64,000 bases of DNA from Nematostella vectensis (Eukaryota; Cnidaria; Anthozoa; Actiniaria; Edwardsiidae). The notes below the pieces were generated by a model, which worked only from the letters and a program-made list of their open reading frames with translations, ran no database searches and was not told where the DNA came from. Made by a program: the position numbers and the translations under genes. The first letter of the stretch is position 1. Each line of letters begins with the position of its first letter. Positions 11,809 through 23,550 of this stretch are shown piece after piece. The DNA lies in contig NC_064038.1 of NCBI RefSeq assembly GCF_932526225.1, positions 12,709,070 through 12,773,069 on the forward strand, read 5' to 3'.

Positions 11809-11959
11809 GTGACCACAGGGGAGGGGTGAAGTGATTTGTAAACTCTGATTTATGAATATATATATGGTTATTCGAAGTTTTCTTGCAAGTTGACCATTAC
11901 ATTTTCAATGTAAACAAAAGCAAAGTAGTTGCTGATCTTTATTCTTTAATTTCTTTTAG

Positions 11960-12178
11960 AAACCTGTGCCACTAAGACCTGCACCAGCCCTCCGAACTCC
12001 ATTTGTCAGATGGTGAATAATGAAGCGAAGTGCGTTTGCCCTCAAATCTGTACCATGGAGTACTCACCTAGGTGTGGCTCAGACGGGAAGATCTACAGCA
12101 ACCCGTGTCAGCTCAGAGTGGCCGCTTGTAATCAAAACAAACAGATCACGGAGGTGTCCATGGACCAGTGCAAACAAG
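11960..12178 (+). CDS. Follistatin-type module exon 11 (duplicate of exon 10)
   Basis: A 219-nt phase 1-1 exon (acceptor TTCTTTTAG, donor GTAGTG) with CATKTCTSPPNSICQMVNNE and Kazal signature RCGSDGKIYSNPC. It is the last exon of the gene seen in the window. Decayed copies of its 5' part and upstream intron occur at 24.7-24.9 kb and 33.0-33.2 kb. Confidence 0.9.
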
Positions 12179-12227
12179 GTAGTGAGTGTGTATCGTTGTT
12201 GTGCTACCATGACATCCCCGTGGCCGT

Positions 12228-12780
12228 GTCGAACTGTACCGTAACTGTACAATGACCGTACCATGACCGTTCCGTGACCATAGCATGGCAGTACCATGAC
12301 TGTACCGTGACCGTACCATGACCGTACCATGACCGTACCGTGACCGTACCATGACCGTTCCGTGACCGTACCATGACTGCACCATGACTGTACCGTGACT
12401 GTACCGTGACCGTACCATGACTGTACCGTGACCGTACCATGACCGTACCGTAACCGTACAATTACCGTACCCCACCGTGACAGTACCATGACCATTCCGT
12501 GACCGTACCGTAACCGTACAATGACTGTAACGTGACCGTACCGTGACTGTACCGTGGCCGTACCATGACCACACCATAACTGTACCATGATCTAACCGTG
12601 ACTGTACCATGACCGTACCATGACCGTACCCTGACCGTACCATGACTGTACCATGACCGTAGACCGTACCGTGACCAAACCATGACCGTACTATTACCGT
12701 AGACCGTACCGTGACCATACCCTGACAATACCATGACCGTACCTTCACCATAACATACCATAACCGCACCGTTACCTTAT
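12228..12780. repeat. 11-bp GTACCRTGACC minisatellite
   Basis: About 50 copies of an 11-bp unit, mostly CCGTACCATGA or CCGTACCGTGA with A/G and C/T variants. It begins some 50 bp after the exon 11 donor. The unit length gives long spurious frames on the minus strand. Confidence 0.95.
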
Positions 12781-13433
12781 ATTAGTGCTTGCTTTTCACT
12801 AACCAATTTCTTTTATTACTTATTTCAGGATGATCCTCTACATTAAACACGGAAAAGTCGTAGCGAGCATTTCTTTTGATCATTTTTATACGTAAAACGG
12901 ACCAATTAATGTTGCTGGAATAAGCACGTGAACACTGTGACCTGATTGGCTGATTCGTTATCAATTTGTCTTAAAGTGTAATCTGATTGGTCCAGGATCT
13001 GTATCATGGTTTTGTTATAACATTACATTGAACTACTTTATATGCAGTTTGTGGCTTGTCCTTTAATTGATATAAAATTAGTGTCCCTCACCCCTCCCCC
13101 GGACCTGTTCACATTATGATCTGGAGGGGTCCATAGCAGAGTGGCTGAGTTGACACAAAAGGGTTTGGGAGGGAACAAAATAACTTGGAGGGAGAAGGCC
13201 GAGCGGTTAGTCCGGCATTCCGGCGTCTAACCCGCCCGCCCTGCCGTCAGAATTCGGTCGTTTGCACACTTTCGTGTGTGATTTATATTTTCATGTATTA
13301 TTTCTATACTAGAATTCTGATCCACAGATGCCATACTTACAACAAATCCTTAAGAAAATTAATGTGCCTTTATTGCATTAAGTCGTCGCAAATGTTATAA
13401 ATGTTTTCTCTCATTGGTGCTTTGCCGATTCAT
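12781..13433. other. Intergenic; possible tRNA-derived SINE remnant
   Basis: Mostly featureless. Around 13,126-13,215 two tRNA A-box-like strings occur (TAGCAGAGTGGCTGAG and GGCCGAGCGGTTAGTC), but no matching B box or cloverleaf. A degenerate SINE is possible. Confidence 0.3.
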
Positions 13434-15419
13434 TTAACGCCTAACAAACCACTCTTCGGCCACACGTTGGGCTTCCTGTGCCAGAGCAGGGACGTGAATT
13501 ACTGGTATGGATTTTTCACTGTCTGGCTTGTTCAACTCAGGTATCAAGCTCGCCTCCAGTCTGTCCCATCTCTCGGAAAATGATACTTTAGGGGCTGCAT
13601 AATACACCCTGCTTATACTGAAAATAAAGGGAAAATATTTTGACTTAAAAGATGTGTAGATTTTGGGGGGGTGGATCCATTGCGTTTTTTTGTAGCTCAC
13701 AGTGTTGATCATATCGATTTTCATTCATTTAAGTACACCTTTAAATCAAGAAGACTCCGAATTGATCATGGTCACGTGACCTTACCTTGCCCAGTAGATG
13801 GCCGCCATGGTCACGTGACCTTACCTTGCCCAGTAGATGGCTGCCATGGTCATATGACCTTACCTTGCCTAGTAGATGGCTGCCATGGTCATGTGACCTT
13901 ACCTTGCCCAATAGATGGCTGCCATGGTTACGTGACCTTACCTTGTCCAGTAGATGGCTGCCATGGTCATGTGACCTTACCTTGCCCAGTAGATGGCTGC
14001 CATGGTTACGTGACCTTACCTTGCCCAGTAGATGGCCGCCATGGTCACGTGACCTTACCTTGCCCAGTAGATGGCCGCCATGGTCACGTGACCTTACCTT
14101 GCCCAGTAGATGGCTGCCATGGTTACGTGACCTTACCTTGCCCAGTAGATGGCCGCCATGGTCACGTGACCTTACCTTGCCCAGTAGATGGCCGCCATGG
14201 TCACGTGACCTTACCTTGCCCAGTAGATTGCTGCCATGGTCATGTGACCTTACCTTGCCCAGTAGATGGCTGCCATGGTCATGTGACCTTACCTTGCCCA
14301 ATAGATGGCTGCCATGGTCATGTGACCTTACCTTGCCCAGTAGATGGCTGCCATGGTCACGTGACCTTACCTTGCCCAGTAGATGGCGGCCATGCACATT
14401 GCGCAAGGGTAACAACTTGTGTACAGATCACATCCCGTTAGATCCCGTGACTTGAGAGCAGAGCAGGCCTGGCGAATGGCGGATACTTCAGCGTGTGCAG
14501 TGGGGTCGCAATTCACGAACGAGAGATTTGCAGTCTCGGCTGAGGAGAGATTAAACTAGAACATAGAGTCACATTTACCACTCGAGCCTTTCTATTTCTG
14601 AAATTTGGAGAACCTAAATACGAAGTTAGGTTCGGAGAGGGCTCGGGCTTGTCACGAAAACCAAAGAGGCTATGGTTACACAGTACCGTTCAAATGCTTC
14701 GAGACTTGAAAACAACGATCGCTAGACATGACGGAAAAACCTGGAAAACGCGCAATTCCAGATAGAGAGAAAACACAATTACTCACAATGGCTATAGGTT
14801 CCTTGTTCTACGGACTGATTTTCAAAACACATATAACGTGAGGCCGATGTGCACATAACCAGATTTTGGCTTTTTAAGATAATTTTTCATTGATCATCAT
14901 TGCCTGTGCATCAGTTCATGGACGAAAAGCTCAAATTTCAATGACACTTCACAAGTCGCATCAATCCAAAAAAAAGTCGCACTTGATATTTTGTTTGCTA
15001 TAAGTTACTAAGTACTCAGAGAAATTCGCCGCCTTATTCGATGTGAAATGGGCTTATTTGAAGCGTCACGTCATGTTTTTCCGTCATGTCCGATCGCTAG
15101 GGTTTTTAGACAAGAGAAACAGAAATATAACAAGAGGATTTTGTTAACTGAGAAGGCAGGAGACATTTCGTGTTAAGGTTAGAAATATTCGATCGCTTAG
15201 TTAAATATTCAACACAAATTGGTGATTCATTTTTGTTTATTTTATAAAGAAATCGCTGACAAAGTATCCTAATTCCCGTACTTGTAAGAGTTTATACCCA
15301 CCAATGATCTTGTTGTCTTTGGCAATGACTGCCCCGAATGGCATTCCAAGACCCTGACTGGAACCTTCTTTACTGAGCTGAACTGCTCTCTCTAAAAACT
15401 GGACTTCATACTCTTCCAT
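13434..15419 (-). CDS. GuaD-type guanine deaminase, tandem copy 1
   Basis: Three exons: 15302-15419 (phase 0/1), 14371-14539 (1/2) and 13434-13617 (2/end). They join to 471 nt, 156 codons plus stop. As I recall it, the bacterial GuaD protein has the same length and aligns through KDNKII, DPTAHAEV, YTSC-PC-MC, IYWA, YYAAP and KPDSEKSIP. This is the cytidine-deaminase fold, not the amidohydrolase-type guanine deaminase usual in animals. The zinc ligands and proton shuttle are present as HAE and PCAMC in exon 2. The predicted reaction is guanine to xanthine in purine salvage or catabolism. The start is the ATG of MEEYEVQF; upstream in-frame TTG codons are unlikely starts. Intron 2 is mostly the 39-bp array; intron 1 carries a MITE. 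Substrate is inferred from family, not proven. Confidence 0.85.
13768..14370. repeat. 39-bp minisatellite made of the exon 2 splice donor, copy 1
   Basis: On the minus strand each unit is about 23 nt of exon 2 end (ATGGCNGCCATCTACTGGGC then AAG) followed by 16 nt of intron (GTAAGGTCACGTGACC). The junction recurs 16 times counting the real one. First (13786) and last (14371) junctions are exactly 15 x 39 bp apart. Most units keep the donor core CAAG/GTAAGG and either CACGTG or CATGTG. Confidence 0.95.
14725..15090. mobile_element. Mutator-type MITE in intron 1 of deaminase copy 1
   Basis: A 366-bp segment with terminal inverted repeat GACATGACGGAAAAAC, flanked by a perfect 9-bp duplication CGATCGCTA (14716-14724 and 15091-15099). 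The related intron fragment at 41.2 kb lacks the insert and reads straight across the site. The 9-bp duplication points to Mutator/MULE mobilisation. Confidence 0.9.
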
Positions 15420-15639
15420 TGCTATTATCAATATCAGCAGAAGGTTCCGATCACCTTACTACCAGCTTGAATACTTAGATGCCGTGATGTTGCAGTAAGC
15501 ATGCATAAGAACACGTTAGGTTTCGGTCACACTTGTGCTAGCGAAGTGTTTAGGCTCTCTGCGCGGGCACGTTCGTCACATTTGCAGCCATCTGTCGTGT
15601 CGGGGTCACGAAACGCTCCCCTGAACAAATATCTATTTA

Positions 15640-15758
15640 AATAGTCATATATATATGACTCTCTCTATATATATATATGACTCTCTCTCTCTATATATAT
15701 ATATATATGACTCTCTCTCTATATATATATATGACTATAATTATATATATATATATAT
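15640..15758. repeat. AT/CT microsatellite cluster
   Basis: Alternating (TA)n and (CT)n blocks separated by ATGACT. It abuts the 3' end of the Penelope-like element. Confidence 0.9.
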
Positions 15759-15794
15759 AGTGTTGGTTTGAGAAAAATACAAACTACAAATGTT

Positions 15795-15835
15795 TCCCTA
15801 CAGGTCTGTTTCGTGGTTGCCCACTCATCAGGGGA
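15795..15835 (-). ncRNA. Hammerhead ribozyme motif, PLE 3' region
   Basis: The minus strand reads UCCC, CUGAUGA, GUGG, GCAA, CCAC, GAAA, CAG, AC, CUG, UA, GGGA. This gives stem I UCCC/GGGA, the invariant CUGAUGA core, stem II GUGG/CCAC with a GCAA tetraloop, GAAA, a 3-bp stem III and cleavage after GUA. Short-stem-III hammerheads are known from Penelope-like elements. Confidence 0.88.
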
Positions 15836-16014
15836 TTTAATGAGAATATTCCTACCATCGTATATATACTATTAACATTGAAATTTACATAATAATAGAC
15901 TGATAGTTTTAGCTAAGGCGGCAACAGGAACAATAGCGAGTTACATAAATATGCAGGGCGGAACGTGTGAAAAATTGATAGCGCGAAAATTTAACGGTGA
16001 CGGGATTAACAGTT

Positions 16015-18138
16015 CTAATTGTTTCGTAGCAGGGTTTTGTTTCTGTGGCGGCACGAGGACACGAGTTCATTGCGTTTATTTAGAGTTGATAGTTTGAGTT
16101 GGCAGATGATCGTCAGCTTTTCCTTGAGGCAGAGGTTGCAACGCTTAGTGGTACTGTTGTAGGCGGGGTGGGAAGAAAGAATGCGCCATGAAATAAAGTA
16201 CTCAATCATGTTGTCCTTGAGAGTCCAGACGTGTTTGCTGAGTTCGGTGGAGTTTCTGTGTTTGGCGTGTCGGGATGATGCGGTGTGGTTTCTGTACCTG
16301 GTCTTGAAGCTGTTTTCAGTGAGCCCGACGTATGTTTCCGAGGTGTTGTTGTCTTTTCGAGTTACGGTAGCTTGGTAGATAACAGATGTCTGTAGGCAGT
16401 TTCCGTCTAGAGGGCAGGTGTCTTTCTGTCGGCAGTTGCATGTCTTGTTGTTGGTAGTGGTAGGGGCGGAGTTGGCGATCTCGGTGGCCGACGATGCGGT
16501 GATGATGCGCTTGTTGTGGTTGTCGATGATCTGTTTGGTGTTGTTCATGCAGCTGTAACTGATTTTGATGGTGTTTCTGTTGAAGATTTTACGGAGGTGG
16601 TTGTCTTTCGGGAAGTGCTTGTCTATCAGGGTGAGGAATATGTGGCCGATGTTGGTGCTGGTGTTCTTGCTGAAAGGCGGGTTGTACCATAGGATGTTGT
16701 TGCGTTTGCGGGTTTTTCGGTTGGTTACGGTGTTGGGATCGTAGCGTAGCGTGTAGTTGTATCCGCTATCGTCGAGTGCTTTCTGGTAAGGCGGCGCGGT
16801 CTGGTCAAAGGAGGCTTGGTCTGAAGATAGGGCAGATAGGCGTCTGTTGATACCAGCAGGGATGTTCTTGGTGATGGAGGGCGGGTGGTTGCTCTCACGG
16901 TGGACATATTGTAGCGAGGAGTTCGGCTTTGTATAAGGCTGGTGTGCATTACGTTTTAGGTCGAGGGTGACGTCTAGGAAATTGATAACTTGTTTGTTTG
17001 CCTCAATGGTGATTCGGAGTCCGTTGTCGTTGAAGATGCGGCATAGTTCCTTTTTTAGGTTTTCGGTGGCTCTGGGTGTGGCGTTGGTGATGGCTAGTCC
17101 GTCGTCTCGGTAGAGTCCTACGTTCATATTGAGGTCCTGAAGTTGGGAGAGAAGGAAGTTGCCTACAAGTTCACAGGTTTCTGCGCCATCGAAGCTCCCC
17201 ATCGTAACATCAAATATCGTGTTGCTTTTCTTCTGCCAGGGTGTTTGGTTGTGGACCAGGAAGGAGCTCTTGGAGTGGGTTATGATCTCTTTTTCATCAG
17301 GGGTGATTTCGTCATAGTTGGAGGCGAAGTCGAGTGCTCTTGATAGTAGGTCTTGGCTGATAGATGGGTAGAATTCTACAATGTCAAAACAGATGAAGTT
17401 GAGTTGGTGTTTGTTTTCGGCAGCCTTGAACCAGTCAATGACGGCTTTAGTGCTTTTCCATTGGTTGAAGTTTCGTTTCTTTGCAATTACGCTATTGGTA
17501 CGGTCGAGGATCTTTTTGCTGATTTTTCCGATTTCGGGTTTCGTGGGGTTGATGAGTCTGCAGGTAGGTTTGTTAGCGAAGTTCGGCTTATGGTCTTTGA
17601 GAGTTATGAAGGCTTGCTTGTTGGCTGTGGTGTCCATTCTATCGTCTAAATCCAGTTTTGTAGCGATCTCTTTGTTTTTCTCGTGGACAGATTGCGTTGT
17701 TTCGGAGGGTGCTTTTTTGTAGGACTTGTTTATTTTTTTTTCTAGGAGATTCTTGTAGGTAGCTGGCTCTAGTTTGTAGAAGTTTGTGGTTTTATCTGCG
17801 GGGATCAGTAGTTTAGGTTCTTTTTTAATGTTGTCGGTGTCTTCTTTTAGCTTGCCCAGGAAAGGAGTGTTCAGGTTCTTGAATTTTACTGACTGGATCA
17901 TTTTTAACATGTCTTCTTCAAACTCTTTCAGTTCTTCTACAGGAGGCGGATTTTTGGTTGAGCGGAATCCATAGGTTTCTTTGGAGGTCGAGGCGGTGTC
18001 TGTGTTTAGGAAGAAGTGTGCTTTCCAGCGCATTCGGCGTAAAAAGTGTTCGGTTTTTTCAATAAGGCGTTGGAGGTAATCACTGCGAGATGGTAGGGGA
18101 ATATTCTTCGTTGAGTAGTTGATGTGGAATTTTTCCAT
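16015..18138 (-). CDS. PLE reverse transcriptase with GIY-YIG endonuclease
   Basis: An intact ORF of 707 codons from the first ATG (MEKFHINYST); the open frame extends 28 codons further upstream with no ATG. Reverse transcriptase motif A is FICFDIVEFYPSI and motif C is GLYRDDGLAI, the YRDDG form of Penelope elements. Near the C-terminus CNCRQKDTCPLDGNC is the cysteine cluster preceding the GIY-YIG endonuclease (VIYQATV ... TYVGLTENSFKTRYRNH ... TELSKHVW). The protein primes and copies element RNA at nicked DNA. No disabling lesion is seen, so it may be recently active. Confidence 0.93.
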   Translation of the reverse strand: MEKFHINYSTKNIPLPSRSDYLQRLIEKTEHFLRRMRWKAHFFLNTDTASTSKETYGFRSTKNPPPVEELKEFEEDMLKMIQSVKFKNLNTPFLGKLKEDTDNIKKEPKLLIPADKTTNFYKLEPATYKNLLEKKINKSYKKAPSETTQSVHEKNKEIATKLDLDDRMDTTANKQAFITLKDHKPNFANKPTCRLINPTKPEIGKISKKILDRTNSVIAKKRNFNQWKSTKAVIDWFKAAENKHQLNFICFDIVEFYPSISQDLLSRALDFASNYDEITPDEKEIITHSKSSFLVHNQTPWQKKSNTIFDVTMGSFDGAETCELVGNFLLSQLQDLNMNVGLYRDDGLAITNATPRATENLKKELCRIFNDNGLRITIEANKQVINFLDVTLDLKRNAHQPYTKPNSSLQYVHRESNHPPSITKNIPAGINRRLSALSSDQASFDQTAPPYQKALDDSGYNYTLRYDPNTVTNRKTRKRNNILWYNPPFSKNTSTNIGHIFLTLIDKHFPKDNHLRKIFNRNTIKISYSCMNNTKQIIDNHNKRIITASSATEIANSAPTTTNNKTCNCRQKDTCPLDGNCLQTSVIYQATVTRKDNNTSETYVGLTENSFKTRYRNHTASSRHAKHRNSTELSKHVWTLKDNMIEYFISWRILSSHPAYNSTTKRCNLCLKEKLTIICQLKLSTLNKRNELVSSCRHRNKTLLRNN

Positions 18139-18243
18139 AATGAGTAGCCGTAGAGTGCTCAACAAGAAAAACTTGGAGTCTGGATAAAATGATGGTTGAA
18201 GGCTTTCATAGAAAGTGCTCAATACTCGAAAGTAGAGCGGTGT

Positions 18244-19830
<1,587 letters not shown>

Positions 19831-20111
19831 AACGTTCAGGCTGAGATTTCACCAAATATTAAGAACATGCTATGAACATGCCGAGGCTCAGATAGCAGAA
19901 AAAAAAAAGACATTGTTAAGAACATATTAGCCTTAAAATGTCCCAAAAAATAGGCACGGCCCAGCCTCAACTGAAAATTAGACGTTCTTATAAAAAAAAG
20001 AGAGTGTACATTCGTGTCTCGCCTAGAATCAAAAAGCCCAAACTGTCGTGATCTCGTACCAGAACAATGAATACAATAAAAATAAATTAAAAAATTTTCA
20101 AATTTCCGTCA

Positions 20112-20190
20112 AACTCGACAAATTTTCGTGCTTTCTTCAGGGCAGACTCTCTGCCCTGAAGAAGTCTTATTAAAGACGAAAATTTGGCAG
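20112..20190. other. Inverted pair of degenerate hammerhead-like motifs
   Basis: The perfect arms TTCTTCAGGGCAGA / TCTGCCCTGAAGAA surround CTC. On the plus strand 20151-20190 reads CTGCC, CTGAAGA, GTCTT-ATTA-AAGAC, GAAA, ATTT, GGCAG. This is the hammerhead layout with A for U in CUGAUGA and no stem III. The left arm is an inverted, weaker copy. It is probably the 3' end of another, decayed Penelope element. Confidence 0.45.
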
Positions 20191-21494
20191 GGTCGAGTTC
20201 GTGTCTCGCCGGTGTTGATATTTTTGGGATATCTTTCAGTTAATGCTATCACATTTATTCATCATCCGCCCAAGATGACGGATCTTAAGGACAACACAAT
20301 GATAATATTGTGTAACAGCTATCTTTCGTGTTCTATCACCAGATGTAACCGTTATTCTTTCGGTTATTCTAACCACTTGTATGATCTCCTTTATATAACG
20401 ACTATGACCACTGGGGAGGTACCGGGTTTTACTTGCTCTGTTAAAAACTAAAGGCTTTACAAGGTTTTTACAAGATAATAACAAGTTGTGATTCTCTAGA
20501 GTGTATTGGGGCTTCGGTACGCATCCATATTTATATGCTCCTTAGGCGGCATCCCTTAGGTAATCCGACACTGACATTTAGGCACGTACTGATAAGGTCT
20601 TAGCCAACGGGAGTCCAAGGAACGAACTACCCCCGGTTTGTTACCCTTGGGCTACCGTGACTTACGTCGTGTTTACAATGTTGCTACGGCTACCGATGTC
20701 ACACACTAATTTGTAACACTGCTGGTGCGCATGTCAAGCTACACACGTGATAACAATGATTGACAGCATTCCAATAATTTTTGCAGTCAAAGTCGTAAAG
20801 CGTCCTAAAACCTAATTCTACCGACGGCTAGGTCTGAAGCCTACTTAAGGCAAACCTTGTGTGAGCTCAGATCTAATTTATGTAACAGATACAGATACTC
20901 CACCAAAACAAATGCTCAAAACTCTGTTCTCAAGAACCACTAGAGAACTAACGACACGCCTATAAGTTTCCCTGCAAAAGGTCAATCTGCTAGAAATAGG
21001 AAATGCTTGGCTAAGCAATTTCTATGCGAGTGTTTTAGATTTCCCTTTAAACGCGATAAACAAACTAAACTAAATGCTTTTCGTCGTCCCGTGGACTTCA
21101 ATATGCTGACAGCCGATCAGTATATAATTTCTAGATACTAAGTATGTCTTCACTACATGTGTGACTTATTCCTGCGTAATAATTGTCTCATCCGAAGCTA
21201 CACGACGCTACCGTGATCAAAGGTCCATTGTAATAGCTTTATAGGATATTGTTGTGCATTTTACGGGCTAAACTGACAAATCAGTGGGCTAAAATGTATT
21301 TTATCCCGCTCAAATCCCGTCTTCAGAGGTTTTCTATTTTTACTCCCAATAACTCGAGCCAACTCGAACCCATAATTTCCCATTGGGTTTGCTTTATACT
21401 TTTCAATATCTGCATATCATATCGATCGATACCCCATTAATTTTACCCATTTTGTATTTGTATTTTTATTTATTTATTGCAGTCGATTAAACCA
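20191..21494. other. Intergenic, nothing recognised
   Basis: No coding potential, repeat or RNA gene could be supported here. Confidence 0.4.
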
Positions 21495-21703
21495 GTCGTT
21501 TCTTTTATTGTATTTTCTTCAAGACGATACCTAACCAATATTTCTGTAAGTGATTTCTTATGAAGGGGCGAATCTAGCTTTTCTCTAAAGGGGGTGTTAC
21601 TCAGTGACAAAGGGAGAAGGTTTTCTGTTGTTGTTACACATGGCTTTCTGGCAGCCCAAAGGACCCCCCCCTCCCCCCCCTAGATCCGATACTTCAAAAG
21701 TCC

Positions 21704-22327
21704 TTGCTGCAGCTGCACTTGAGAGATCATGCTAAAAATGACATAATAGACGTTGTTAACAGTGCATCTGAGCGATTGTCTTCTAGGTGTGCAAAGGTGT
21801 ATTTTGCAGACAATAGAGGTGTTTGCTTATCACGTAATGGAGATATCGACGAAAGTGTATACAGAGATAATGTACACTTAAATAACCAAACGGGAACGAA
21901 AAAACTAGTCGCAAGCTTAAAAAGTCAAATTCCAGGGCTCAGAAGACAAAGGGATCCCGCTGTAACTCGGAAATTCCCAGTCAACAACCGTTTCCAGCAA
22001 AGAAGACAAGGCGCTCCTAGCGGATCCACAGGTATCCCACAAGCAAGATATCAGGCCCCCACAGGCAACCCACAAGCGTACTGTCCACCAACAAACAACC
22101 CGATGTTTCGCCCATTCCCAGGTAACCCACAGGGGTATCAGCAACCACCAACAAACAACCCGATGTTTCGCCCATTTCCAGGTAACCCACAGGGGTATCA
22201 GCAACCCACAACTAATCAACTTCCCACAGGTAGACAGCAGTATCCAATGAACTCTCAGCAGCAACAATTAGAACAAGCCCTAAAAATTATTTCTGAATGT
22301 GTAAGGTTAGCCTATAGAAATGGATAA
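21704..22327 (+). pseudogene. LINE ORF fragment, SGNH-hydrolase end
   Basis: An open frame of about 200 codons whose first part ends in DNVHLNNQTGTKKL, matching the catalytic D-x2-H block of the SGNH/GDSL esterase found in some CR1/L2-type LINEs. It is followed by a proline/glutamine-rich tail with two near-identical NNPMFRPFPGNPQGYQQ units. The 5' part of the ORF is missing; the first bases of the open frame are target sequence. Confidence 0.65.
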
Positions 22328-23220
22328 AAAACATCTCAAATCACTGAAAATGTCAACATGCCAGGTTCACTAACTTCTCGATAGAGATCCGCTTGAATCA
22401 GTACATCTTAAATTCTGTAAAATGTTACTAGGAACTGGAAAAACGGCTGTGAACAATGCGTGCAGAGGGGAACTAGGCAGATATCCTCTTTGTATAAATG
22501 CAACATATAGGAACATAAAATACTGGACCAACCTTCGGTCAAAAGAAGAGGCCCTCTCAAAAGTAGTTTATACAGAGTGTGTAAATAACCCTCACGTGTC
22601 CTACTGGACCCACAAAACAAAAGAAATAATTTTCAAAGCGGGTTTTGGGTTTATGTGGCTCTATCAAAATGAAACCGACCCTACATTGTTCCTTGATATT
22701 TTCTCTAAACGACTTAATGATATGTATTTTCAGAAATGGCATGGGGAAATTTTCAATGACCAAAGGAAAAACAGTAATGAAATGAACAAACTAAGAACTT
22801 ATAGAACTTTTAAAGACAAATATGAATTAGAGAATTACCTTGTAGCCATCCCTAATGTGAAACATAGAGTTGCGCTAACAAAACTAAGAATAAGTAATCA
22901 CCAATTGCAAATTGAGAAAGGCAGACATACGAGGCCTTACACAAAGGAAAAAGATCGGATTTGCCCAACATGCAAAAATGACGTGGAAAATGAATTTCAC
23001 TTTCTAGTACAATGCCAAACATACAAAGAGCTACGAAATTCAGTTATCCAAAATTTGCAGCGCAATCAAATTACACAAAAACGCCTTTTCAATTTACTAA
23101 TAAATCCGCCAACTCAATTAGCAGGGATAGCTGCAAGGTACATTTCCGAATGTTTCAAGCTAAGGGAAACGCTAATATGAAAATTAAACCTAAAGCACAA
23201 TAGAAATCTGAAGTAAGCAG

Positions 23221-23259
<39 letters not shown>

Positions 23260-23550
23260 ACAAATAAAAATAAAAAAAGGAAAGGGGAAAAAAGGGAAGA
23301 AAAAAAGAAAAAAGAAAATACAATGTAAAACTAAGTAGTAACTAAAAACAATCAGAAAAGATTTAGAAAAAGAAAAAATGAAAGAAAGGAAATACAATGT
23401 AAACTAAAACTAAGAACAATCACATAATAGCTGTTGTACGTCTTATATACGTACTATTTTACCTTTTTTTAAAATTTTTTGGTCACTAACCGATGTAACT
23501 TTACTGTTTCAAGGGACCAATAAATAAAATCTGTCTGTCTGTCTGTCTGT
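21713..23550 (+). mobile_element. Defective CR1/L2-like LINE, insertion absent from unit B
   Basis: A 1.84-kb insertion relative to the homologous site at 31517/31525, where 7 bp (TTGTTGT) replace it. It ends in a short (CTGT)n tail, typical of some CR1/L2-like elements. It carries the end of a first ORF and the end of a second ORF with the reverse transcriptase missing between them. An A-rich stretch lies at 23224-23400. Confidence 0.85.
22422..23180 (+). pseudogene. LINE ORF2 C-terminal region
   Basis: About 250 codons matching the region after the reverse transcriptase in CR1/L2-like ORF2: GELGRYPL, IKYWTNLRSK, HRVALTKLRISNHQLQIEKG, and a zinc-knuckle-like CPTCKNDVENEFHFLVQC. The reverse transcriptase and endonuclease are absent, so the element cannot retrotranspose itself. 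Confidence 0.8.

Larger units (their letters stand above)
15759..18243 (-). mobile_element. Penelope-like element, full-length copy
   Basis: A minus-strand element with one long ORF and a roughly 250-bp 3' region (15759-16014) that is repeated almost exactly at 18244-18501, upstream of this copy and belonging to the next one. This is the tandem 'pseudo-LTR' arrangement typical of Penelope elements. Both copies of the region carry a hammerhead ribozyme motif. Confidence 0.9.

Noticed and set aside
12079-12769. Long minus-strand frames reading RSWYGHGTVMV repeats.
   Set aside because: By-product of the 11-bp minisatellite, in several frames simultaneously.
21917-22267. Minus-strand frames rich in W, L and C over the LINE fragment.
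   Set aside because: Antisense shadow of the proline/glutamine-rich LINE ORF tail.
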